Counted from the first letter of the stretch, positions 16,925 through 24,343 are shown. The stretch: 34,922 nucleotides of DNA from an uncultured Tepidamorphus sp. (GCA_905479765.1 CAJQNW010000416.1:1-34922), one strand, 5' to 3'. Numbers and translations: made by a program. The notes: a model not told the origin generated them from the sequence alone.

Positions 16925-16956
16925 TTGAACAACACTTGGATCGATGCGACAAATGC
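16925..16956 (+). promoter_or_regulatory. Conserved promoter-like element upstream of second CutF-like gene
   Basis: TTGAAC (16925-16930), 20 bases, AAATGC (16951-16956). Same boxes and spacing as at 12635-12666, and the downstream leader (GGAAACGC, ATATCGAC, GGTTTC) is also shared between the loci. Confidence 0.35.
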
Positions 16957-17006
16957 GATGGAAACGCATATCGACAGGCCAAACGGTTTCGGGTATTCAA
17001 TACGCT

Positions 17007-17345
17007 ATGGCAAGGTATGTCCGCATTTTCATAATCCTGGTGCTTGCCGCTTTCGCGGCGGGAACGGTCGTGCATGGCGCGAATGCCGCCACGATGAGCG
17101 CGAAGATGACGCTCGCCGCTATCGATGGCGCGGGCATGGGCGGCTGTCAGGATTGCCCGGACGGTAGCGACAACATGCCTCCGTGCGACAATGTCTGCGT
17201 ATCGCCGATCCTGGCCGTCGTGCCGTCCAGCCAGCCAAGCTTGCCTGGAGCTGAGACGACAACCGAAAGCCCGGTCCTCCAAAGCGTGACCGGGCGCACC
17301 GGACCGCCGGACCCTTATCCTCCCCGATCCATCATTCTGAGCTGA
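17007..17345 (+). CDS. CutF-like exported Cys/Pro-rich leader protein (copy 2)
   Basis: 112 residues: signal peptide (MARYVRIFIILVLAAFAAG to about 28), CQDC (C47, C50), PPCDNVC (C60, C64) and the tail GRTGPPDPYPPRSIILS at the stop. The middle part (residues 65-90) is quite different from copy 1, while the signal, the Cys motifs and the last 17 residues are nearly the same, so these are the parts under selection. The hairpin at 17346 follows the stop. Unlike copy 1 no multicopper oxidase follows; the next gene is a cytochrome c that starts with a Tat-like signal. ATG 17007 is chosen because the upstream frame from 16944 is not conserved. Proposed role: nascent-chain copper sensor for the 17479-24258 operon (inference). 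Confidence 0.72.
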   Translation: MARYVRIFIILVLAAFAAGTVVHGANAATMSAKMTLAAIDGAGMGGCQDCPDGSDNMPPCDNVCVSPILAVVPSSQPSLPGAETTTESPVLQSVTGRTGPPDPYPPRSIILS

Positions 17346-17375
17346 CGCCGCCCGGAGTTCCTCCGGTTCGCGGCG
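17346..17375 (+). promoter_or_regulatory. Conserved hairpin directly after the CutF-like stop (copy 2)
   Basis: CGCCGC (17346-17351) pairs with GCGGCG (17370-17375), CCGGAG (17352-17357) pairs with CTCCGG (17361-17366), loop TTC, internal loop TTC 17367-17369. The position relative to the stop and the shape are identical to 13053-13081. Where copy 1 has A opposite T this copy has G opposite C, so pairing is kept despite the base change. No T-run follows. Confidence 0.6.
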
Positions 17376-17478
17376 CCTGACATCATGCGCGGTCAACCTG
17401 GCCGCCCGTGATTCCGCTTCGCTTCGCGCGGATAGCACGCTGCGGGCTTGATCCCCCTCTCAGGATGGATGGAACATC

Positions 17479-18306
17479 ATGGTCTTGCATTTGCCGACGC
17501 CGACGCGTCGGGCCTTTCTCACATCCGCCGCTGCTTTCGCGGCCGACGTGGTTCTTCAGGCTTCGAGGCTGTCCGTCGCTTCTGCCAAGAAGATTCTGTG
17601 CACTGCAGTCCTCGCCCTCACAACATTGGGCGTCCCGTCGTTCAACTCGAGCGCCTATGCACAGGGGGACGCGACGCGCGGCGCACAGGTCTATCGCGCC
17701 TGCGTCGCCTGCCATGCCCTCGAACCCGGCCTGCACCTCAGCGGTCCGAGCCTCGACGGCTTCATGGGGCGCATGGCGGGTACGGCGGAAGGGTTCGTCC
17801 GCTACTCTACGGGACTGCGGGACGCAGGCTTCTCCTGGAATGCGGCCGCACTCGACGGTTGGCTGAAAGACCCGGCGGGCATGATCCCCGACACCTACAT
17901 GACGTTCCGCGGGATCGATGACCTGCAGGCACGCGCAGACCTCGTCGCCTTCCTTGAAATCGCCGGCCAGCCCGGCGGCGGCAGGAAAGCCGTCGACGAA
18001 GGTCTCATCCCGGCCGGCTGGCTGCGCGCCGGAGCGCCGGAGCCGATCGGCGATCCGCCGCCTGAAATGCGTGTCACGGCAATCCGCCATTGCGGCGACA
18101 GCTATTTCATCACCACCGGCGACGGCCGGGAAACCCCGTACTGGGAGAAGAACATCCGGCTCAAGATCGACAGCGTCGAGACCGGCCCGCCGGCTGGCGT
18201 CGCCGTGATCCTTGGAGCCGGCATGGGCGGTGACCGTTTCTCGGTGATCTTCCGGAGCCTCGCCGACTTCGATCATCTCGTCACGGAGCGCTGTGAGGCG
18301 CGCTGA
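17479..18306 (+). CDS. Exported cytochrome c with a composite N-terminus
   Basis: A 275-residue exported protein with one heme-binding CVACH (C75, C78, H79) and family patterns GPSLDGFMGR and MTFRGIDDLQARADLVAFL, giving a class I cytochrome c domain at about 62-165. A C-terminal extension of about 110 residues follows, which I do not recognise. The N-terminus carries two signals in tandem: a Tat-like PTRRAFLTSAAAFA (residues 8-21) and an ordinary signal AKKILCTAVLALTTLG ending SSAYAQ (36-62). I infer that the Tat part is the remaining start of a lost oxidase gene fused in frame to the cytochrome. GTG at codon 24 is an alternative start that would avoid it. Confidence 0.78.
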   Translation: MVLHLPTPTRRAFLTSAAAFAADVVLQASRLSVASAKKILCTAVLALTTLGVPSFNSSAYAQGDATRGAQVYRACVACHALEPGLHLSGPSLDGFMGRMAGTAEGFVRYSTGLRDAGFSWNAAALDGWLKDPAGMIPDTYMTFRGIDDLQARADLVAFLEIAGQPGGGRKAVDEGLIPAGWLRAGAPEPIGDPPPEMRVTAIRHCGDSYFITTGDGRETPYWEKNIRLKIDSVETGPPAGVAVILGAGMGGDRFSVIFRSLADFDHLVTERCEAR

Positions 18307-18308
18307 AC

Positions 18309-19259
18309 ATGAAAGACACCAGCATGACGACCACACCCAGACATTCCACTCGCCTTTCCAGGCGAACCTTCCTTGGCGCGATGGCGACGGGCGCCGGGCT
18401 GATCGGCCTGCCGTTCAGCCTTCGCGCCGCACCCGGAGCAACAGACTCTGCAATCGCCTTCGATAGCGATGAGTTGATCCTGGCCGACGGCACACTTTCC
18501 CGCAGCGATGGCGACGGCGGCTGGATAAGGCTGTCCGGACCGGCGGCGGGCGGCATCCGCTCGCTCGCGACGCATCCGGGTCGTCCCGGCCGGATAGCGG
18601 CCGGTCTAGCGGGCGGCGGCGTCACCCTCTCCGAAGACGGCGGGCACGGTTGGGAGGCGAGGAGCCAGGGCTTGCCCGACGCCCCGGTGACGGCGGTCAC
18701 CGTGGCAGCGGCCGAGCCGGATACCATCTATGCCGCCATTCGCGGCGACGGCCTATGGAAAAGCGAGAATGCCGGTCGATCATGGGCCCTCGCGATGGAC
18801 CGGCCGTGGCTCGCAGACGCCGAGCGCGATCTGACGGCACTGGCCTCGGTCGATCTGGCAACGGGCATGGGCGGCATCTGGATCTATGCCGGAACCGAAC
18901 TGGGTCTCACGCGCGTGCCGGATTGCTTCTGCCGCTGGCAGGATGTGCAGCCGGGCGATGCGATGGACGCGCTTGCCTCGGGGAAACCGGCTCCATCGGA
19001 AGCGCCCCTTCCTGAAGGCGAGACGATTAACGCACTGGTCAGCGCGTCTTCGCTGCCCACTCGGCTTTACGCCGCGCTGCCTTCGGGCATCTGGATGTCG
19101 GAGGACGCCGGAGTGGTGTGGTCGCAAAAGTCGAACGCGCGCGCGCTGGCCGTCGCTGTTCACGCCACAAATGCCGATCATGTCGTCGCCATCACACGAG
19201 ACGGCCTCATTGAAAGTCGCGACGGCGGCGCGAACTGGACCGCGCTCGTGCGCGCATAA
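18309..19259 (+). CDS. Tat-exported beta-propeller (BNR/sialidase-like repeat) protein
   Basis: 316 residues. A Tat signal (LSRRTFLGAMATGAGLIGL) is followed by repeated blades with Asp-box-like motifs: SEDGGHGWEAR, SENAGRSWAL, SEDAGVVWSQK and SRDGGANWTAL. These S-x-D-x-G-x-x-W repeats are typical of six- or seven-bladed propellers. No sialidase active site can be identified, so an enzymatic role is not claimed. It starts 2 bases after the cytochrome c stop and its stop abuts the DUF411 gene, so it belongs to the same operon. A role in assembling or docking periplasmic redox proteins is possible. Confidence 0.75.
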   Translation: MKDTSMTTTPRHSTRLSRRTFLGAMATGAGLIGLPFSLRAAPGATDSAIAFDSDELILADGTLSRSDGDGGWIRLSGPAAGGIRSLATHPGRPGRIAAGLAGGGVTLSEDGGHGWEARSQGLPDAPVTAVTVAAAEPDTIYAAIRGDGLWKSENAGRSWALAMDRPWLADAERDLTALASVDLATGMGGIWIYAGTELGLTRVPDCFCRWQDVQPGDAMDALASGKPAPSEAPLPEGETINALVSASSLPTRLYAALPSGIWMSEDAGVVWSQKSNARALAVAVHATNADHVVAITRDGLIESRDGGANWTALVRA

Positions 19260-19270
19260 TGGAGAATGTC

Positions 19271-19759
19271 ATGAACAGGAAAACAATTGCCGCAGCCGTC
19301 GTCGCCGTGGTCGCCATTGGCGGTATCGCCTACTGGACGCTGGGTTCGGCGAACTCGCCTCTGCAGGGTTCCGCCGTCGCGGCAGCCTCGGACAGCAAGA
19401 CGATCACCATCTGGCGCGATCCGGGCTGCGGGTGTTGCGATGCCTATGCCGACTATCTGGAAGGCAACGGCTACACGGTGACGCGTGTCGATGATCGCGA
19501 TTTCGACAAGCGCTCGGTTGACATGGGCGTTCCCGAGCGGGGTATCGGGTGCCACCTGGCCGAGATCGACGGCTATGTTGTGAGCGGCCTCGTACCTGTG
19601 GAAATCATCGAGCGGCTGGTTAGTGAGCACCCGGACATCACCGGGATCACACTGCCTGGCATGCCGGCCAACGCTCCCGGCATGGCACGCGAAAAGTCCG
19701 GCACGTTGAAAACTTACGCCTTCGGCAAGGACGGCGTCACCGTCTACTCCGAGGAGTGA
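19271..19759 (+). CDS. DUF411 periplasmic metal-binding protein
   Basis: 162 residues from ATG 19271 (GGAG 6 bases upstream; ATG 19259 is an alternative). An N-terminal membrane anchor or signal (about 5-24) precedes the domain. The domain starts TITIWRDPGCGCCDAYADYL with a CGCC metal-binding motif (C53, C55, C56), then GIGCHLAEIDGYVVSGLVP, and ends with LPGMPANAPGM. This is the DUF411 pattern found beside copper-resistance genes and thought to bind copper outside the cytoplasm. In the operon it stands between a propeller protein and a second cytochrome c. Confidence 0.88.
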   Translation: MNRKTIAAAVVAVVAIGGIAYWTLGSANSPLQGSAVAAASDSKTITIWRDPGCGCCDAYADYLEGNGYTVTRVDDRDFDKRSVDMGVPERGIGCHLAEIDGYVVSGLVPVEIIERLVSEHPDITGITLPGMPANAPGMAREKSGTLKTYAFGKDGVTVYSEE

Positions 19760-19763
19760 TCCC

Positions 19764-19898
19764 GTGGGTGGAATGATGACGGACGAGTCCATGATGATGT
19801 TGATGATGGCCGGAATTATTATCGGGGCGCTTCTGGTCCTCGCTATCCTGATCCTCGGCCTCTTCGCGCTCGTGAAGTATCTGCAGGGGCCGCGATGA
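19764..19898 (+). CDS. Small single-helix membrane protein, 44 residues
   Basis: From GTG 19764 (GGAG 8 bases upstream) the frame reads VGGMMTDESMMMLMM, then a single membrane helix (GIIIGALLVLAILILGLFAL) and KYLQGPR, stop TGA 19896-19898. The stop overlaps the ATG of the next cytochrome c gene, which supports real translation and coupling. ATG 19773 is an alternative start. The Met-rich N-terminus could bind copper; this is inference only. I do not recognise the family. Confidence 0.6.
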   Translation: MGGMMTDESMMMLMMAGIIIGALLVLAILILGLFALVKYLQGPR

Positions 19899-20380
19899 GG
19901 CGCAAGGTGATCCTCCTTTCCGTTGTCGCCGTTGCGAGCCTGGCGGCCATCGCCTCGTTTGCGCAAGTGCAGGGTGGCAATGTGCGAGCGGCGGACGTGA
20001 CCTTCCTTGGCCAGCCCGTGACGGCGGAGCAAATTGTCCGCGGCAAGGAGATCTATGCCGAGAACTGTGCCTCCTGCCACGGCGCAAAGCTCGAAGGCCA
20101 ACCGGACTGGAAACGTCGGCTGGAGAACGGCCGCATGCCGGCGCCGCCGCACGACGAGAGCGGTCACACCTGGCACCACTCGGACCAGGACCTGTTCGCC
20201 ATCACCAAGCTCGGTGTCGGCGGTGTCGTCCCGGGCTATGAGAGCGACATGCTCGCCTTCGGGGACATCCTGAGCGACGAGGAGATCGCCGCCGTGCTCG
20301 CCTTTATCAAGAGCACTTGGCCTGAGCGCCAGCGGGACGTCCAGGCTCGAATAACGGCCAGCGACGGGGACGGCTCATGA
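19895..20380 (+). CDS. Cytochrome c, class I, membrane-anchored or exported
   Basis: 161 residues. An N-terminal hydrophobic segment (3-24) is followed by heme motif CASCH (C58, C61, H62) and a likely Met axial ligand at M119 in GYESDMLAFGDILSDEE, with LAFIKSTWP as C-terminal helix. This is a complete single-heme class I cytochrome. Its ATG overlaps the stop of the 44-residue membrane protein and its stop overlaps the ccmG-like gene (ATGA). The His-rich HDESGHTWHHSDQD in the middle is unusual and may bind metal. Confidence 0.87.
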   Translation: MRRKVILLSVVAVASLAAIASFAQVQGGNVRAADVTFLGQPVTAEQIVRGKEIYAENCASCHGAKLEGQPDWKRRLENGRMPAPPHDESGHTWHHSDQDLFAITKLGVGGVVPGYESDMLAFGDILSDEEIAAVLAFIKSTWPERQRDVQARITASDGDGS

Positions 20381-20982
20381 GCAGAACCGACGAATATTCC
20401 ACGGCCCCGATGCGCCGCCACAACGTCCTGGCCTTCCTGCCGCTTGGTGTAGCGGCCGTGCTCGGCGTGGTGCTGGCCTGGGGGCTCACGCGCGATCCAG
20501 GCAACCTGCCGTCTACGCTGATCAGCAAGCCGGTGCCCGACTTTGCGCTGCCGCCGGTCAAGGGCCGGACGCTTGGCCTGTCGAGCACCGACCTCAAGGG
20601 CGAGGTCTCGCTGGTCAATGTCTTCGCCTCCTGGTGCGTTGCCTGCCGCGCTGAGCACCCCTTGTTCATGAAGCTTGCGGCGCAAGGCACCGTGCCGCTG
20701 CACGGCCTCAACTACAAGGATCAGCCGGACGATGCGGCGAAATGGCTGGACAGCCTTGGCGATCCCTACACGCGCACCGGAGCCGACATCAGCGGACGCG
20801 TGGCCATCGATTGGGGTGTCTACGGCGTGCCCGAGACCTTCGTCATCGGCGCCGACGGACGTGTTGCCTACAAGCATATCGGCCCGGTGAGCGACGAGGC
20901 GCTCAACGGCACCATCCTGCCGCTCGTGGAGGAACTGCGCCGTCAGGCGGAAGGCGATAAAGCCCTGGGAGATGGCCAATGA
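20377..20982 (+). CDS. CcmG/DsbE-like thioredoxin-fold protein
   Basis: 201 residues with an N-terminal membrane anchor (about 17-36) and a periplasmic thioredoxin domain. Active site WCVAC is at 86-90 and the acidic/cis-Pro motif YGVPETFVIGADG is typical of CcmG. CcmG keeps apocytochrome c cysteines reduced for heme attachment. The operon encodes two c-type cytochromes and a CcdA, which would supply electrons to it. Translational coupling to both neighbours by ATGA overlaps. Confidence 0.88.
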   Translation: MSRTDEYSTAPMRRHNVLAFLPLGVAAVLGVVLAWGLTRDPGNLPSTLISKPVPDFALPPVKGRTLGLSSTDLKGEVSLVNVFASWCVACRAEHPLFMKLAAQGTVPLHGLNYKDQPDDAAKWLDSLGDPYTRTGADISGRVAIDWGVYGVPETFVIGADGRVAYKHIGPVSDEALNGTILPLVEELRRQAEGDKALGDGQ

Positions 20983-21587
20983 GGAACCTCCTGCAGGGAC
21001 AGCGCACAATCGTATTTCTAGGGGCAGGCACGCTCGCACTGGCCGCGATCGCGATCGTTGGCGTGATCTATCTCAGCGGAGGCACGCCACTGCGTGCGCC
21101 TCAAGGCGGAGGACAGGCTGAGACGGCCTCGTCCCGGTCCTTCGTGATGCACGAGGCGCCGCGGCCGCTCCCCGAAATCAAGTTTGAGGACGAGAACGGT
21201 GAGGGTCTTACGCTGGCCGATTTGAGGGGCAAGACCGTGTTGCTCAACATCTGGGCGACGTGGTGCGTGCCCTGCCGCGAGGAAATGCCGACGCTCGACG
21301 CGCTTGAGGCGGAACTTGGTGGTCCTGCTTTCGAGGTTGTGGCCCTCTCGGTCGACCGGGCCGGACCGGAGGTGGTGCGGAAGTTCTACGCCGAGATCGG
21401 CATCGAGCACCTTGGCCTCTACATCGACGCCTCCATGCGGGCCTCGTTCGACCTCCAGGCGCCAGGACTGCCGACGACGCTTCTCATCGACAGCGAGGGC
21501 CGAGAATTGGGAAGGCTCGTCGGTCCGGCCGAGTGGGACACGCCCGAGATGATCGCATTCCTCAAAAACCATCAGACATCAAACTGA
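20979..21587 (+). CDS. TlpA-like periplasmic thioredoxin
   Basis: 202 residues: N-terminal anchor (about 10-33), a variable Pro/Gly-rich linker, then a TlpA/ResA-type domain with WCVPC at 95-99 in the context LLNIWATWCVPCREEMP and cis-Pro in LQAPGLPTTLLID. TlpA proteins reduce Sco and CuA cysteines during copper-centre assembly. With a Sco protein three genes downstream this is the most likely role. It overlaps the ccmG-like gene by 4 bases. Confidence 0.88.
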   Translation: MRNLLQGQRTIVFLGAGTLALAAIAIVGVIYLSGGTPLRAPQGGGQAETASSRSFVMHEAPRPLPEIKFEDENGEGLTLADLRGKTVLLNIWATWCVPCREEMPTLDALEAELGGPAFEVVALSVDRAGPEVVRKFYAEIGIEHLGLYIDASMRASFDLQAPGLPTTLLIDSEGRELGRLVGPAEWDTPEMIAFLKNHQTSN

Positions 21588-21600
21588 GAAGGAAGCCACC

Positions 21601-21975
21601 ATGGCCAATACACAACAATCACAATCTCAAGACGGCTCGCTCGGTCGCGACGTGCTCTACGCGCTTCGCTACTACCTCGGCAGCCGACGCGGTCTGCTCG
21701 CGCTCGCCGGACTGGCGATTGCGGCGGGCCTGGCGTTGAACTGGAGTTGGCTAGCCGCTGCCGGCATCGCGCCGATCCTGATCAGCGTGTTGCCCTGCCT
21801 CGCCATGTGCGCCCTGGGCCTGTGCATGAACAAGGTGATTGGCGGATCCTGTGCGGCGAAGCAGGCAGCGGACCCGGATTCAAGCGACATGGAATTGCAG
21901 AACGAACACGCAGAAGCCCCTCCGCCGGACACGCGGAGGGTTCCGGCACGGCGTGATACCCAGATTAACGGATAG
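21601..21975 (+). CDS. Cys-containing small membrane protein, unknown
   Basis: 124 residues with two adjacent membrane segments (about 33-50 and 52-76), the second with the motif LPCLAMCALGLCMNK, followed by GGSC; four Cys lie near or in the membrane. The tail after residue 85 is polar and Pro-rich. The family is not recognised. The Cys pattern and position between TlpA-like and Sco genes suggest a role in copper handling, but this is inference. A good ribosome site (GAAGGA) precedes ATG 21601. Confidence 0.65.
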   Translation: MANTQQSQSQDGSLGRDVLYALRYYLGSRRGLLALAGLAIAAGLALNWSWLAAAGIAPILISVLPCLAMCALGLCMNKVIGGSCAAKQAADPDSSDMELQNEHAEAPPPDTRRVPARRDTQING

Positions 21976-21978
21976 ATC

Positions 21979-22671
21979 ATGCGCGTTTCACAACTTGCCA
22001 TCGCTTTTTGCATTGCCCTCTTGGGCTTCACGGCCTCCGCTCTGGCGCATCATCCCGGCGCTAATCTCGACGAGGTGATGGGGGATAAGGAAAAGTTCTT
22101 CCAGGTCATCGATCAGCCGGCGCCCGGCTTCGATCTGGTCGATGCCAAGGGAAATCCGGTTCGCCTGTCGGACTTCGCCGACAGGATTGTCGTCCTCAAC
22201 TTCATCTATGCAGGGTGCCTCGACTTCTGCCCGTTGCATTCGGAAAAGGTAGCCGAAATCCACCGGCTGCTCAACGAATCGCCGATGAAGACACAAGTAC
22301 AGTTCATCACCGTCACCACCGACCCGGAGCGCGACACGGCAGAAGTGATGGAAGGCTACGGCAAGGCGCATGGGTTCGATTCGGCCAACTGGGTCTTCCT
22401 GACCAAGAAGCCGGGTGAGCCGGAGGACGCCAACCGCATTCTGGCGCGCGCCTATGGGCTCGAATTCACCGAGACCGAAGACAGCCAGCAGATGCACGGC
22501 GTCGTGACCCATGTCATCGACAGTGGCGGCCGCCTTGCCGCCAAGTTCCATGGGCTCCACTTTGAGCCTGTCAACATGGTCCTCTACGTCAACGGGCTCA
22601 TCAACAATGCGCACGCGCCCAGACCGCCGTCCAACGAGAGCTGGTGGGACTGGCTCGCGGGCTGGTTCTAA
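21979..22671 (+). CDS. Sco1/SenC-family copper chaperone
   Basis: 230 residues: signal peptide to about residue 23, then a thioredoxin-like Sco domain. Copper-binding CxxxC is present as CLDFC (C80, C84), where most relatives have CPDVC. The third ligand is likely H173 in QMHGVVTHVID. The FITVTTDPERDT motif is typical. Sco proteins deliver copper to cytochrome oxidase CuA or act as thiol reductases. The C-terminus has a Trp-rich amphipathic end (ESWWDWLAGWF) that is unusual and may touch the membrane. Part of the redox operon. Confidence 0.88.
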   Translation: MRVSQLAIAFCIALLGFTASALAHHPGANLDEVMGDKEKFFQVIDQPAPGFDLVDAKGNPVRLSDFADRIVVLNFIYAGCLDFCPLHSEKVAEIHRLLNESPMKTQVQFITVTTDPERDTAEVMEGYGKAHGFDSANWVFLTKKPGEPEDANRILARAYGLEFTETEDSQQMHGVVTHVIDSGGRLAAKFHGLHFEPVNMVLYVNGLINNAHAPRPPSNESWWDWLAGWF

Positions 22672-22683
22672 GGAGTAATCGAC

Positions 22684-23487
22684 GTGGCACAACAGGTAAA
22701 ACCAACAGTCAGCCGCCTTGGCTATCTTGTTCTTCCCCTGCTGCTGATCATCGCGGCGGGCGCCTGGTATCTGCTTGATCCGGGATTCAGGGCAGGCCAG
22801 CAGCCCTCAACCGCGTCGGAGAACCTGCCGCAGGACGCGTTCGAGCGGCGGGTGCGCGACTATCTTGTCGCCAACCCGGAGGTCATCGTCGAGGCCATGC
22901 AGAACCTCGAACGGAAGCAACGGGAGGCGGAGCAGACCGAAGCTCAGGCGGCCCTGGCCACCCATCGTGACGAGTTGCTCAACAACCCGGACAGCCCGGT
23001 CAGCGGCAATCCGCAAGGCGACGTGACCATGGTCGAGTTCTTCGACTACAATTGCCCCTATTGCCGCCAGGTCGCGCCAGCGATGGTGGAAGCCGAAGAC
23101 GGCGATCCCCGATTGCGGATCGTCTACAAGGAGTTTCCCATTCTGGGGCCGAATTCCGTGTTCGCGGCAAGGGCAGCGCTCGCCGCCCGCAGGCAGAACC
23201 TCTACCCGCAGTTCCACAAGGCGATGATGCAGGTGTCAGGTGCCGCCGACGAAGCGCAGGTCGTCGCTGTCGCCGAAGAGATCGGCCTCGATGTCGAACA
23301 ACTCCGGATCGACATGCAAGACCCCGGGATCGACGCCGAGATCGAGCGCAATCTCGCTCTCGCCCGGGCGCTGCGGATCAACGGCACGCCGGGCTTCGTC
23401 ATCGGAGACGAGATCCTGCGCGGCGCTACTGACTTGCAAACCATGCAGCGGCTGATCGACCAAGCCCGGAAAGATCAGAATCGATGA
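22684..23487 (+). CDS. DsbA/ScsC-like membrane-anchored thiol oxidoreductase
   Basis: 267 residues from GTG 22684 with AAGGAG 7 bases upstream. An N-terminal membrane segment (about 12-32), a helical region with ENLPQDAFERRVRDYLVANPE, and a DsbA-type domain with CPYC (C124, C127) in VEFFDYNCPYCRQV follow. Cis-Pro is in NGTPGFVIGDEI. The pattern (helical N-region plus CPYC) is that of DsbG/ScsC/BdbD-like proteins rather than classical DsbA. ScsC-type proteins occur in copper-tolerance loci. CcdA encoded next could keep it reduced. Confidence 0.88.
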   Translation: MAQQVKPTVSRLGYLVLPLLLIIAAGAWYLLDPGFRAGQQPSTASENLPQDAFERRVRDYLVANPEVIVEAMQNLERKQREAEQTEAQAALATHRDELLNNPDSPVSGNPQGDVTMVEFFDYNCPYCRQVAPAMVEAEDGDPRLRIVYKEFPILGPNSVFAARAALAARRQNLYPQFHKAMMQVSGAADEAQVVAVAEEIGLDVEQLRIDMQDPGIDAEIERNLALARALRINGTPGFVIGDEILRGATDLQTMQRLIDQARKDQNR

Positions 23488-23517
23488 AGCCGGAGCCGCC
23501 TCTGAAAGTTTGCCCAA

Positions 23518-24258
23518 ATGCCTGAGCTCTCCAACATCGGGATCCTCAGCGCCTTCCTGGCCGGCATAATTTCGTTCCTGTCGCCTTGCGTGCTGCCGCT
23601 GGTGCCGGGATATGTGTCCTATGTCGCCGGCCGGTCGACCTTTGCTTCGCCATCCGGCGAGATCGCTGTCGCCCGAAGCGCGGCGCTGGGTCTCAGCCTC
23701 TGCTTCGTGCTCGGTTTCACCACGGTCTTCGTGATCCTCGGAGCCAGCGCCTCGGCGCTTGGCCAGTTGCTGCTCAGTTACCGGTTCGAGTTGAACATCG
23801 TCGGGGGCGGGATCGTCACGCTGTTCGGGCTGTTCATGCTCGGAACGATCCGCCCGGCATGGATGATGCGCGAGGCGCGCTTCCACGTCGATCTGCCCGG
23901 CGGACGGACAGTCTCGGCCTATGTCCTCGGCCTGGCCTTCGCCTTTGGCTGGACACCGTGCATCGGCCCGATCCTCGGCGCCATCCTGACGGTGGGCGCC
24001 GCGTCGGCGACGCTCGCCGACGGTATCGCGCTGCTCACGATCTATTCGCTGGGTCTCGGCGTGCCATTCCTGCTTGCCGCGCTGTTCACCGATACGCTAT
24101 CCGCCAGGTTGAAGGCGTTCGGACGCCTCGGGCGCGGTCTGCGAGTGCTGGCCGGAGTGATCATGATCGCGATGGGCGTCGCCATGATGACGGGATATCT
24201 CTCCGCGTTCGCCTTCTGGCTGCTGGAGACGTTTCCGATACTGTCTTCGATCGGCTGA
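23518..24258 (+). CDS. ccdA: CcdA-type cytochrome c biogenesis / thiol electron transporter
   Basis: 246 residues, six membrane segments. The two redox Cys sit in the family motifs FLSPCVLPLVPGYVSY and FAFGWTPCIGPILG. CcdA moves electrons from cytoplasmic thioredoxin to periplasmic partners such as CcmG, TlpA and ScsC, all encoded just upstream. It starts 30 bases after the DsbA-like gene and is the last clear member of the operon; a hairpin at 24296-24315 follows. Confidence 0.92.
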   Translation: MPELSNIGILSAFLAGIISFLSPCVLPLVPGYVSYVAGRSTFASPSGEIAVARSAALGLSLCFVLGFTTVFVILGASASALGQLLLSYRFELNIVGGGIVTLFGLFMLGTIRPAWMMREARFHVDLPGGRTVSAYVLGLAFAFGWTPCIGPILGAILTVGAASATLADGIALLTIYSLGLGVPFLLAALFTDTLSARLKAFGRLGRGLRVLAGVIMIAMGVAMMTGYLSAFAFWLLETFPILSSIG

Positions 24259-24295
24259 GTTCGACGCTCGTTGAAGAGACTGTGATTTGACCTTC

Positions 24296-24315
24296 CCTGC
24301 GCTGGAAGGCGCAGG
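24296..24315 (+). terminator. Hairpin after ccdA
   Basis: CCTGCGC, TGGAAG loop, GCGCAGG, then CTTTGG. Seven-base arms with only a short T-run, so a weak terminator or attenuator before the small gene at 24344. Confidence 0.35.
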
Positions 24316-24343
24316 CTTTGGCATCTCTGGGGAGGTAGCAGCG

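Noticed and set aside
19737-20179. Minus-strand frames opposite the small membrane protein and cytochrome c genes
   Set aside because: No motifs; they are antisense to coupled plus-strand genes.
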